Shown: positions 12,001 to 25,210 of the stretch, in pieces | Numbering within the stretch: the stretch's first letter is position 1 | Layout: the number at the start of each line of letters is the position of its first letter | Source: Neocallimastix lanati (nom. inval.) | Taxonomy: Eukaryota > Neocallimastigomycota > Neocallimastigomycetes > Neocallimastigales > Neocallimastigaceae | Direction: 5' to 3' | Assembly (NCBI GenBank): GCA_016946835.1 | Contig: JACVTC010000042.1 | Coordinates: forward strand, 451,001-515,000 | Length of the DNA stretch: 64,000 nucleotides | Program-made: the position numbers and the translations under genes | Notes under the pieces: generated by a model | The model's database searches: none | Seen by the model: the letters and a program-made list of their open reading frames with translations, nothing else | What the model was told of the DNA's origin: nothing

Positions 12001-15000
12001 TAGAATCTTTTCACGTCTTTCATCAGCAAACTTCATTCCATTGGCTCCAATATAATGGTAAGTATTACCGTCATCATAACGTAAGCAGTTCGAACCATTG
12101 CCGGGAGCTGTCTTTCCAATATTAGCAGTAGCAATATAAAGACCAGGATAATCGCCCTCTAAGACTACACATGGTGAACCAGGTAAAATGGTTTGTCCAT
12201 CCTGTTTATTCAAACATACATTTTTCTTAACACTAGTACATTTATTTATAACGGACTTGAATTTCATATGAGTTGGAATTTCGTCTTCATCAGTTCTTTT
12301 TTTCTTTTCGGCTGAATTTTCAATGGAAGTTTCTTTCTCTTTTACTTCTTCTACTACTACTTCGTCTGTTTCCTCCTCCTTATTTTCATTTACGTTTTCT
12401 TCTTCTCTCTTTTTCTTACCTTCTACCTCTTCTCCTTCTTCTTCTTCTTCAATTATTTTTTCAGGAACATTCATAACTTCGACGATAAGACCTTCACCAT
12501 TAAGGTCAGCCTTATTCCAGTAGTAACCTTCTCCCTTATTCATATATAAAGATCTTCTCCAATAGTTGTAATCGTTTGAATAAATCATTACATCACCCAT
12601 GTAAGTAGTATTTACAGTACTTCTGTATGGTACTAAATTATAGTAGTTATCACTATATTTAAAGAAGTACATACCACTGTCTTTAATTGGCTCAAAGAAT
12701 TGTAAACTCTTATCCAATATATACATTGAACCATTGCTATTAAATCCAGCTTCATTATTGAAGTACTGGTAAACACCAGTTTTAACATCATCATTGTATC
12801 TACTATCATCAATAGCTGTGTATTTTGTATTTACTGAATATTTGGATGCCTTGAATTTCAATTGTTCATTTTCATATATGTAAATTATATCACCCTTGTT
12901 AAGTCCATTACCAGAAAGAATACATTGATTTGGATTGACACTGTTACGAGTACATTTATTCTTCAAAACTACCCATGTTTTAGTACTACCATTATAACGG
13001 ACCATCTTTTCAGAAGAAGCTTTATTAATATAAATACGATCATTAATAGGTTCAAGAATTTCTTTACATCCTTCACTAGTACATTCATATAATCTTGACT
13101 TATTTAAATCAGTATTACTTGTTATTCCTCTACCATTTTCAGTACTAATAATGTAGTAACCGAGATCCTTTTCATAAAGACTAACAATGGCTTCCTTTGT
13201 AATCTTTAATACTTCATTTCTTTCTTTATTTCCTAAGAATTTACTCTTACGGTAATGACGGAAGAGAACGTCAGAAGCACCAATATATTCACATTGACCT
13301 TCATCTCCAGCTCTAATAAACTTTTCAACATATAATATTTTAGCAGGATCAGTAATACGACCAGTTTTGGCGTCTTTTTGAATATGATAACAATAGCTAT
13401 TTCTTAATAAATTATTGACTTTACTACCACATGTACCTTCTTTAGAGTCGAAATCACAAGCAATAGCATCTTCATTAATACATTTGAATTTACCATTATC
13501 ACGTATACACTTTATTATCTTATCAGTATTACCAGAGTCAAGATAGTAACCTTCCATTCCATTATCCGAATTTCTTTCAACGCAACTACCTGTAGTACAA
13601 TCAATTAAATCTTCCCATGGTCCATTCAAGAAGTAACTTCCACTACTTGCATAACTTATTGTATTAGTTTTTGGATCACATTTAATTATATTGCCACTAT
13701 TTTCATCATACATATATTCATAATTAATACCAGCAGCACAACTAACCTTTTGCTTACATCCAGCACTAGTGCATACATAAAGCTTGAATAAAGAATCCTT
13801 ACTAATATCTACTGATTTTCCTGAGGTAATAGAGACCTTCTTATTAGCATCATCGATAATGAATAAACCTTCATTCTTTATATAAACTTCATTATAATTA
13901 GTCAATTCGTACATCTTATTTTCTATGACATGGTATGTACTAATATATAACTTTTCGCTAGTGGGTTCTGCTGCATTGCTATAATCAGGACTAACATTGC
14001 TACTTCCCAATGAGTATCCCCAAGCGGTTTCATGACGTACACATCCTCCTGGGGTAGATGAAGATATTTTTTCAGTAGATAGGTAATAATTGCCAAGAGA
14101 ACTTATACAGAATTGACCAGCATTCAGACTTCCACCACTAACTTTACATTTGCCAGTTTGGAAATCATATGAACAAGATGGGATCTTTGTAAGTGATTCA
14201 CATTTACCACTATTACAGGTAATTGAGTTACCATTGGCTTCCTTCCATAATCCAGTTTCTCCAGCATGACTGAAGAATTGTGTGGAATCAAGACCATTTA
14301 CTAAATTGTAGTTGTTAATGTAATAAGTACCATATTTGTTCATTTCAAAGATTAAACCATTACTTAATTTATAATAGTTTATAGAATTATCATTAGGTAT
14401 TACTACACAATTTACTTCATCAATACCAGTATTAATTTCTTTGAGGGCAAGGTAATAATTGTTATCATCGCTTATACATATTTTACCAGCTTCGATCGTT
14501 GGTTCCAGTCCACTGAGTTCTTCCGTTGACAATTCATTGTCGTAACTAATATAACAAATGTTTGGAATATATCCTAAGTATGTACACTTATCAACACTTT
14601 CTTTAATTTCACAATTTGTTCCGATACAAGAATAGAGAACTTTAGTTTGACGACCTTCATCCTTAATTTCATTATTAAAGAAGTAACCGGAGGTAGATTC
14701 ATTCAATACTTGTTTACAAACTATGTTTTTATTTGTATCTTTTGTACATTCATATATTGAATCAATATTAGTAGTACTCCTACTTACTACTAAATTACCA
14801 TTACTATCCAAGAAAACATTACCTTCAATCTTATTTTCGCTCCATGAACATTCTCCATTAGTACAGGTTGCGTACATTAAATTACCGGATATTTTATCAT
14901 AGACATAATTTCCATCTCGAGTTTCATCCTTAATAATTTGACAATTTCCATTACATTCATACATTACTTTATCCTTACTGTAATAGTAGTGACCTTCAGG

Positions 15001-18000
15001 AGCAATAGTAACACGATTATTAGCAATACGGATCACAATATTACCAGAGGCACCACCTGGGAATCCACCTTCGTTATTAATAACTTCATAAGTTTCTGTT
15101 GTTACTCTAGAGAAATCAATGGATTTTGAGTCATCCTTACATATTTTATATGAACTTATTAAATCACCACCTTTTTTACATTCATTTTCAATTTTTTCTA
15201 TTTTCGGAGTACAAGTACCACTATTACATTCAATAACTGGATATACAGTGGCATTGGAAACCTTCGAAATACTGTATACGCTGTTAGCACCAGCATTAAT
15301 ATACCAACCATCATCATCCTTTCCAATGGACTTTTCGTAACAACCAAGCTCTTGATTACATTCAATTAATGTGCTTTCATCCTCACTTTCAGCAGACATA
15401 AACCATCCGGCACGGAATTCTTTTTCTTTACATGTAGTGACTCCATTTTGCTTGAATCCCTCATCAAGGGCATAACCTGGTTTGACACATTGAATTAATG
15501 GTAATTTTGGATTAGCACTAATTCTGAATCCCTCCTTAACATTCACATAACCATCCGTATTTACTTCATTTGGTATTAATTTACACTTTCTTAAGTGACA
15601 GTAAACTAATTCTGAATCTTCTCCTTTTTCATTTTTCTTTATGTAATATCCATCCTTAGGGATCATATTAGCATTACATTTACCATCCAATGTACATTGA
15701 TAAAGATTGCCTTGTTCATTAGTATTTTCTATTACAATGTTATCGTCACGAACAACTACATTAGTTTGTAATTTCACCTGATATGCAGCTTTATCTTTAA
15801 TGGTTAATAATATTTCAGTGTTGTTAGTTTCTAAACCTGGAAATTCGGTTAAGAGAGAAACATTCATAATTAATTTCATATCGGTATTGACATCAATTTG
15901 CTTTTTCAAAGTTTGACAAATCTTAAATCCATTGTTATAGATAATTGAACCACTATTTTGACATTTATTTAATTCCTTAGCTTCGGAAATCATACACTTT
16001 CCTTTAATACAACGAATTAAACGTTTATCACCGTAAATTTCATTGAAGTACCATCCATTGTTAATATTTGATTGTATCTTACACTCATACGATTTTTGAG
16101 TGGCACCATCATAATTAGCGTTATATTCACATTTGTAAAGATTACCTTTATCAATATTTGGTGTTTCAATAATTTCACCAGTAGCACTACTGAATAATAT
16201 ATAACCAGATTGCTCATATTGACGTATGAAGAGATCTGAATTTTCAATAATTATGTTTCTTGAAACAGTATCATAGGTATCTTCATCAGGAATAGAAATT
16301 CCAGCAAAAGCATTATTACGTTCAAGAGAGATTACCATAAATTTAGATTTTACATTATTACGCTTAATTGATACTGGTGTATTACCTTTCACGGTACAAA
16401 TACTATAATCTCCAAAAGTACTTAATTCATTTCCTTCCTTAGCTTTACGTACAATTTTTCCTACGGAGGTGCATTTACCGATACTTTCTTCATTTGAAAT
16501 ATCTTCTGCAGTAGCAATACGACATTTTCCATTGAAACAACCAATTAAAGCTAAATTGTCACTGGAGGAAGCAGCATTAATATAATAAACATTTTCTGTT
16601 TCATTATCCTTCAATTTGCAAGAAATATCTCCTGAAACACAATAGTACACATGACTTGCATTTTCTGAAGCGACATAGTTGGTGGTATCTAATGGATCTT
16701 TGCTATACATGACACCAGTTTCACTAATTAAATAATAACCAGTAGTTTGTGCTATATATGGAATCATGTAATCCTTTCCAACCTGTACCATAAATCCATC
16801 CTTTGTTTCAGTACCAGGGAAACTATTGCTACCGGACATGTAGTAGTACTTTACTTCATCATTACCAGTAAACGGTTTTGTTCCAATATTTACCTTTAAA
16901 TTATTACTACTGTTCATTTCTCCATTTGATGGTGAATTTACAGCAGTACGTTCTTTACATTGTGCATAATCACAAATCACTATCTTACTATTGTACTTCT
17001 TGTATCCTGTGGTGACTTCACATGTTCCTTTTCTACAAACATACATTTGACGACTGTATCCAATCACATAATCATTACCATTAGAATTAGTTGCTTGTGC
17101 TAAACTACTTCCAACAAATATTTCTACGTTAATATCAATATCAGTAAATTGTTTTGAACATTTCTTTTCTTCTCCAACAACTTCAAACTTATAAATGTTC
17201 TTTTCTTTTATACAGTACTGTCCATTAGTTAATTCTTCTCCATCAGTATTAGTACATTTAGTGGAAGTAACAGTATTACATTGCGTGAGACCTCTTGGGG
17301 TATCCTTATTTTCTGTATCGGTGTAACCAATACCTTGTACTGAATTTACATTAACGACTACATAAGTTTTACCATTAGGGAAAACAATGTTTTTATTTTT
17401 AAGTTCTGATAAGAGACCAACATTTTCGGTTAATTTAACTGGTGAATAGGATTTTTGATTTTTAACTGTGAGACAAATTTGTGGTACACTTTCTTTAGTA
17501 ATAAGATCACCTTCCCCAGCACATTGCTTATTACGATCTTTAATTACACAGTAACCATTTTCACATTTAATAGCTTCAGCGTAATCACTGAGATACCATC
17601 CATCTAAAATTTCATCTTTACTCAATTTTTTGCATTTGCTATCGGACGCTTGACAGAAGTAAAGACCATCAAGATCTTTTGTTTCAGATTTAGTGGCAAG
17701 ACGCTTTTCACTATCATTTAATAAAACGTAATTATTTGCCTTAAATACACCAATATTATATTTACTTGCTTCTGCAATAACTTTAACGGTATAACCAGGG
17801 AAGTTCTCTGGATAGAAATATTTCTTTTCAGTATCTGAAGTACTAAATTCAATGTCCAAATTTGTGATTTTCTTTGAGGAACTATCAACTGTATTGCTAC
17901 TCATCTTACAAACTGTATTATTACCTTCTTTCTTACATTCAATTACATTATTATATAAACTTGAATAATAATAACCATAGTTTGGACTAACATTTTCACA

Positions 18001-21000
18001 ATTCTTTGTGATACTATTACATTTATAAAGACTTCCAGCAGTTTGTGAATTGGAAGAAATTATTTTTTTACTAGAATCAACAAGTAGATATCCATCTGCA
18101 ATAACCAATGAATATACATTGTTTTGATAACTTATGAGAAGTTTATCACCTAATACTGCTTCTGGGAAATTATTTTCTATGTTAATTGTCACGGAATTGT
18201 ATGTATTAGAATTATTATTACTACTTCCATTAATACAGAGTTTTAAAGCTCCTCCACTATATATTAAAGCACCTTCTCCAGCTTCAGAGCAGCTAGTTTT
18301 TAATGTATAAGAAATATTATCATCATATATGCAACCTATGCCAGTAACACATTTACTATAAGTCAATCCATTTACAATGTAACCATATGTAGAATAACAC
18401 TTTCCTACAGCTGGACAATTATAAATTGAAGCTCCATAATGATTTTCTGAAATTTTTGTTGGATCAATTTTACGGTTTGTAGCGTCAAATAAAAGACTAC
18501 CGGTGTCACTTATAACATCACAATCACTTCCATTATATGTATATATTTTATCATCTAATATACAGTGTTGTCCGACTAATAGAGATTCCGAGGAAGAAAT
18601 CATACAACTATTATTATTCGATTTATCTTTTATAACAGCTTTTGGAATTCCAAAATATTGGCATTCTGGAAGTTTTCCAGTTGGAGAAGAACTACTAATG
18701 GTGCATCCTTTCTCATCACATACTATTAAAGCATCTTCTGTTCCTTTGTAAGCCGCTGCATTTTCAAATACAAGTCCCTTTTCAGCATTAACAAAGTGAC
18801 ATTTATTATCACCACATTCTACCACTGCGTTCTCCTTACTACCAATTTGAATTGTATTAAGATAGTACTTTTTATTACCGGATTTGTCAATAATTTCACA
18901 ATCTCCATTAAAATCACAACTGTAACCCATGACATTGGATTCACTAGTTGATACAACCAAATCATTTGAAATTTGTTTGTAATCTAAAAGGAACATGTTA
19001 GTGATATCATCAAATTCTTTTTCGGAGAACGATATATCTGTAAGAGCATTAAGTCTATACTTTATGTGGGAGGAACTACGTTTACTAAATGAACTTTGAC
19101 TAGTAACAAATTTTGTGTAAAAGGATGAACCTTGAACTGTAACGCCACCCACACGATAAGTAATTATACCACCAGACATACTTACATCTGAATTACTAAA
19201 GGATACTTCAGAACAGTTAACCACTCCTCCTTCACTTCTACACTTAATAGCTTTAGTTTTATCGTTACAAATGACATAAGTACCTGGCATAATTTTTGAA
19301 GTAACGGCAGACGGAGATGATTCACTCTTCTTTTGGGCCTTCAAAATACCTTTATCAAATTGATAACATACAATAGGTTCTTCTCCCATCTTACGACGAA
19401 CACATACACTTCCAATATCACATTCAAACTTAAAGTCTACTTTGTTTTCACTTTGTTTAATAAATACCTTCTTCAAAACACCACCATCATAGTAGAAGTA
19501 ACCGTTATTAGTATCATAATCATACTTCGGTTCAGCTTTAATATTTGATTTGTTGACCTTAATGGAACCAGAAAGCTTTGTATCCTTAGCACTAGCTTTA
19601 CGAATGAACCCATCTTTTAAACAAACTAATTCAGGTGTACTTGGATCAGCGACTATGTCATTACAATTTCCAATTTCTTCGATAATTTCACGTTTAGTTA
19701 CGGAGTACTTACTAGCATTGACAAGAAGATAACGTTTACTTTGAAGAACATCTGGGAAACCTTTGTTAGGAATAGCATAAATATAGTCAATGGTCATATC
19801 TTTTAACGGAACTGCGTTACTTTTGTTTTCATCTTTACAAATGGCAACAGTATTTGAATCCTTTAAGATAACATTATACATGGATGTGTCACACTTTGTT
19901 TGGTCAGCATTCTCAACATACTCATTTACTCTACAAAGGACAGTTGCATCATCACGACAACGAATTAATTGGGATTTTCCGTTACCATTTTCATAATTAA
20001 CATAGAATCCAGCAACAACGTCATTTTCAGGAGAACAAATACCAGAACCCCATCCAATACATTTATAGAGAGTATTTTCAGATTTATAAAAGTAATAACC
20101 ATCAATAAAAACTTGTAAAATACTATTTTTTTCAATAGAAAATTTCACCTCTCCACTATTTTCTGGAATCCAGCTGAAGAAATTCGCTCCTGTTATCTTT
20201 CCAAATACTTCACGTGGAGTAGTTTCATTTGGATCAAGTAAATTTTGTTGTTTCTGGTTAATACACCATGATAACACACCACTGGAATCTACAATAAACT
20301 TTCCATTTGTACTACTACTTGAACAATTTTCTGCAGTGACTGCAGCTTTCAATTCACAAGTAGGAATATCACTGTTCACACATTGAATAATTTTATTATT
20401 TAATTCAGTACTTCCTGCATTAATGTACCAACCATTTTTATAACTATCTACTACATTACGATTATCATTGTCTACAATTAAAATTAATGGGTTATTAGAA
20501 AATTCATCACCATTAAGATAGTATCCTTTGGTTAACTCTTTTAAATTGTATTCTACACAACCATCAGAAGTACAACCAATTACTCCTTTCGTACTTTGAG
20601 GTAAATACCAATAATTAGGTTTTGGTATAATTTTAAAACACTTTTCAGCTGTGCAATAAATAAGTTGTTTATCTTCACCACTAACATAATACTTTCCTGA
20701 AGAACCAGTAAACGTTACTATATTAGAATTAACACTTAAAAGTTGTGTTGTGGATTCCTCAGCAGCATCAATATAATAACCTTCATTTGGTGGAGTCATT
20801 TCATTACATGTAATTTTATCTCCTGATTTACTATTTTGGCAATATATTAATGCTTTTGTTTCAGATATTGCATTTTTATACCAACCAACAGCAGGTTTTA
20901 CATATGATGTACAACTTGCTATTGATGTTAAAGTACAATTAATAATAGCTTTACCAGGTTCGCCACTAACATACCATCCAGCTTTTATGCTCTCTATTTC

Positions 21001-24000
21001 ACTACAAACTTTGTTGTCACATTTAATTAATTTTGTGGATCCTATGTAATATCCATCATTAACCTTATCATTACTAACATAATCACAACGAATACTACCT
21101 GTGGAGGAACTACAGTTAATAAGAGTATTGCTTGCATCCTTACTAACATAATAACCTGGTTTTATTCCACTTGGATTATTACAATTTGAGTTAGTACATG
21201 AAATAAGTTTATCTTTCTTATATGGTAAGTAATATCCATCTTTAGGAGTTAATTCGATACACTGATTACCATCACAAGGAGAGGTACTACCAGAACTTGC
21301 ATCAACGATACAGCTATTCAATTTAATTCCCTTTAAACAGTAATATGATGTTCCTGTTAACTTATAATATTTACAAGTTACTTCAGTAGCTCCTTCTTCT
21401 TTATCACATTTGATATATGGGTAGCTACTTGAATTTGCGGTATTAGCGTTTGGATAAACTTTTCCATTTGAACTAGCTTGAATATTGGAACAAACTGAAT
21501 TAGTACAACTATAAACATTACCACTGTCACTACTGGAGATCGTAAATTCACTGCTATCTACTAAATAGTAGAGTACAGTACTGCCGACATCAACTGCAAC
21601 AATTTTATTATTATCTACATTAATCATAATAATTGAACTTACTAATCCAGGAAAACCACTAGCTCCTGAATTAATGATATAAGTTTGAGTCGTTGAAATA
21701 GAAACCTTTTTATCATCCCCAATACAAAGTCCATCGCTACTAATAGTTCCAATTTTGGCAGTTGTACATTCGGTGTCTAAAGTATAAGGTGAACAAGGGT
21801 TACTTCCATTACATTGAATTATGTCATTAGCATCATTTATATAATAACCTTTACCCATTGAAGCAGCCGGTTTAATTATAAAGTTATTGTTATTATTAAT
21901 TATTAAAGAATTATCACTAATGTAATAATTCTTTAAATCTGATGTTTTGTAAATACATACAGTAGTTGGACTAGCACTTGAGTCATAAGTACATTCAACT
22001 AATGAACCTGTTTCATTAGTGTTAGTTACAATTTTTCCCGTGTCTTTATTTACCAATTTATATATTCCTTCAACAATTGGACTTCCAATATAATTAGTTG
22101 ATTTACTATAAATTTTAGCATTATTTATATCGATAAATTCATCTGTACCATCTGTGGAACTAGCCATTATTTCAGAACAAACAACACTATTACTGCTATC
22201 ATTATTACAATATATAAAGTAGTGTTGTTGACTGCCAGAACCTTCAACATTATCGTTCAAAAAGATATCATATTGCTTTGGATCTATGGTACCCCAAATG
22301 AAATCCCCTGCTGCTCTTTTTCTACTGGCAGCACTTTCTTCTTCCGGCTTAGCAACAATGGTGATTACAGTGTGACTATCGGCCCCATTAATATAATAAT
22401 GATCTCCTTCAGCAATAGCACTACTTGCTGTTGTTTCAGTTTCAACAATAAATACACAACCACCATCGTTTGTACATTTAATTAATCGTTTACCTTCATC
22501 AGAAATGTAGATACCACGATGTTGGCCTTCCACTCTTGTACAACTATCACTTGTACAGCTGAGAAGATTCATTCCTTCAGGATTACTAGTATCAACATAG
22601 TAATTGGAACCTTCAACTTCCTCACAGGTACTAGCACTGCTTCCATCACAGTAGATAATTCTCTTTTTACTCTCTGTATCGCCATTAAGGAAACTAATTG
22701 GTCCGGTTTTATCTGCGACTTCTATACACTCAGAATTATTACAGTATATCAACTTCTTTTCAAATGATCTATAATAGGCATATTTATTGGAATCGATTAC
22801 TTTGCATGGATAAGCATCAATTGTAGTATTGTCCTCTGCATCATAAGTAATTTCACATTTAATGAATGAAAGGTCCTTTGAGCCATCAAGATATATACCA
22901 GGATCAATATGACCTGTATCTACTTTATCATGGGCAATTTCATCGCATGTTCCATCACCATTTCCTCCTGAACAAGTAATTAATCCTTTATTACTATTAG
23001 TAAAGTATTTACCTAATACTTTTCCATCTACTACATACTTATTATTTTCATTCTTTTTAGGAAGGAAACATAATTGATCCTTACTACTGCAAACAATAAT
23101 TTTGGCGTCATGACGAGTTTGATCATTGGCAGAGAATGGGAAATTTTCTTCCTTGTTTAGATAAACTTCATAGGAAGTATTAAAAACATTTGTTAGCTCA
23201 TCACATTCTAATTTTCCATTACCCCTAGTTTCTCCTTCGACCTCTTCAGTTCCTTCCTTACATTGAACTAAAGTGTTTGCCCCCGTACTTCTATTGATGT
23301 AGTATCCATGAACTATAATATAATAAATAAATAATATTTAATATAATATAAAAAAAATTCAAAATTTAACTTTTATTTTTATATTTGTCATCTATTTACC
23401 TCCTGTAACATCAGTTTCTCCAGTCTTAGAATAAGTGGCTTTATTTTCTGATAAAGAAACAATTTGATATACGTCATCTTTTTTTATAGCGAATTTTGCA
23501 TTTCCTGAATTTTTCATTTGAATTGGAATTCCACCAGCACAGTAATAGAATGGACTATTATCCTTAATTTGTATAATTTCATTATCTGTGGTACATTCCG
23601 ATTTTACTATATCAAGAAAAGTGATAGTAGCTGTGTTTGCCGATTTTTCACGATAGACCTTAACCGCAATATTTCTTGTTGTTGTAAAACTATCAATATT
23701 AGCAGAAGTAACGCTTAAAATATAAAAAATTCCTGATTTATCTTCTGTTAATCCATTACCTGATATTTGGTATTCATCTGTAGCACTACTTGTCGTGCAT
23801 AACTTCACAGTATCAGGATCGCCACTTGTTACTGCGATTTGAGCTTGTTTACTGCTACCACAATCTGTAGGGATTAGGCCTGCGCTGACTGATTCACAAC
23901 TACTTGTAGATTTACAGAAAATGACTTTTGTGGAACCACTGCTTCCAAGAGTTATATAATATCCAACGTTTTGAATAGCGGTTAGACTACATGAAGTTGA

Positions 24001-25210
24001 ACTTTTACAATAAATTAATGGGTATTCTATATTGGTATTAACATCCCCATTTAAATAGTAACCTTCAGAGACAGTTGTCAACTTTTGGAAAGGTGGGGTT
24101 GGGGGGTTTCCAGTTCTATCAATAATAACTTGACTAGAGGTTGTATCCTTAACAATTTCAGCATTTGAGTCTATTACCGGATCAATTTTTATTAAATAGT
24201 ATCCTTTACCACCTAATATTTTTTATTTTGTTTTCATATTAAAATTAGTCAACTATATTACAAAATGAATTTATATATTTCATTGAACTTACAATTTCCT
24301 GTAGTAGTATATTGGTTATCAGCAGTTCTTTTAATTATACATTCTTCACCGTTGGTTTCTTTGATATCAGGTGAGGATTGTTTGTAAGAGTCACAAACTC
24401 CACTGGTACAAACAATGTATAATCCGGAACTCTTTGGATTACAAAAATCTTCACGCCTATCAACTATCTTACTGGTATCAGCTGAAACACACTTAAAATC
24501 AGTATTAGTGTTAGTGACAGTGCCATCTAAGTAAAATGCCTTATCTGTTCTTTTGATCGCATAGTAATTAGCTGTTTTATCATGAACGAAAACGCTTGTA
24601 TTACTAGTACCAGCTAATGTATGTTGAACTAAATAATTTGCATCATCACCTGAAGCAAACGTTAAAGTTGCAGGATTTTCCGTACCATATTTGGCAAGAC
24701 AAATACCAACAGCATTACCAATAGCTACTAATTGACCTATTGTACTTTCAGAACATGTTGTTGTTGGCTTATCAATATATTTACATTTAACGCCTGTGTT
24801 CTCATAACAAGATATAAATCTATTGGAACTACCTGATTTGAAATAACCAATTTTGCCTTGTAAATCAGCATCGGTGACAGAAGTACCCGAAGCAAGAGTA
24901 ATAAGGGTTCCTTCAGTGGCATCGGCATTTTCAAATAACACATGGTAACCATCATCTGTTGTTGAACAATTAGTTGGAGTAGATCCACCTGCATTAGCTC
25001 CTGTAATTTTACATGGATCTAAATAATTTATTTTAAGTTAACCATTTATATTATTAGTCATAATTATAATTAATTGTTTTGACTACATATATATTTTAAA
25101 TATATAATATAAATATTAATTCAAATAAAATTCATACCAGTTGCTGTAGCTTTCCCAACATATATTGATCCTACCAATAGCGGTAGTCCAAAATATTTAA
25201 AATTTACCAT
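6097..25210 (-). CDS. Giant scaffoldin-like secreted repeat protein (ScaA family), about 6,275 aa, four exons
   Basis: Model: complement of 6097-23312, 23400-24212, 24293-25018 and 25138-25210. The lengths sum to 18,828 nt, a whole number of codons, and every intron has GT..AG ends. The start ATG (25208-25210) follows an in-frame TAA 9 nt upstream. Residues 1-23 form a signal peptide: a hydrophobic core, then Ala-Thr-Ala as the probable cleavage site. The body is dozens of units with Gly-Tyr-Tyr-(Ile/Leu)-Asn followed by (Leu/Ile)-Ile-x-Cys and a second Cys. Between them lies another module with a Phe-Pro-Gly motif. An acidic/lysine-rich insert lies near residues 4150-4210. The last 100 or so residues are Thr/Ser-rich and end in a hydrophobic stretch of about 17 residues with no charged tail, which favours a GPI anchor over a transmembrane helix. 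This fits the ScaA scaffoldins of anaerobic fungi, known to organise dockerin-bearing hydrolases in cellulosomes. That role is inferred from the family. The exon model is strong; the exact number of repeats was not counted. Confidence 0.85.
23313..23399 (-). other. Intron 3 of the giant scaffoldin gene (87 bp)
   Basis: Read on the minus strand the donor is GTAAATAG, after a Thr-Gly codon pair, and the acceptor is TATTATAG. Splicing joins one leftover G to TT (phase 1) and produces a Gly-Val-His-Gly-Tyr-Tyr junction that restores the repeat. Without splicing a TAG stop follows at once. Confidence 0.88.
24213..24292 (-). other. Intron 2 of the giant scaffoldin gene (80 bp)
   Basis: The donor is GTAAGTTC and the acceptor is AATATTAG. 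Phase 1: the leftover T plus GT gives a Cys codon, creating Asn-Cys-Gly-Lys-Gly-Tyr-Tyr across the junction. Several stops inside the intron make splicing obligatory. Confidence 0.88.
25019..25137 (-). other. Intron 1 of the giant scaffoldin gene (119 bp)
   Basis: The donor is GTATGAAT, directly after the signal-peptide exon, and the acceptor is ATTATTTAG. Phase 1: leftover G plus AT gives Asp, followed by Pro-Cys-Lys. The signal peptide sits alone on its exon, a common layout in secreted repeat proteins. Confidence 0.82.
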
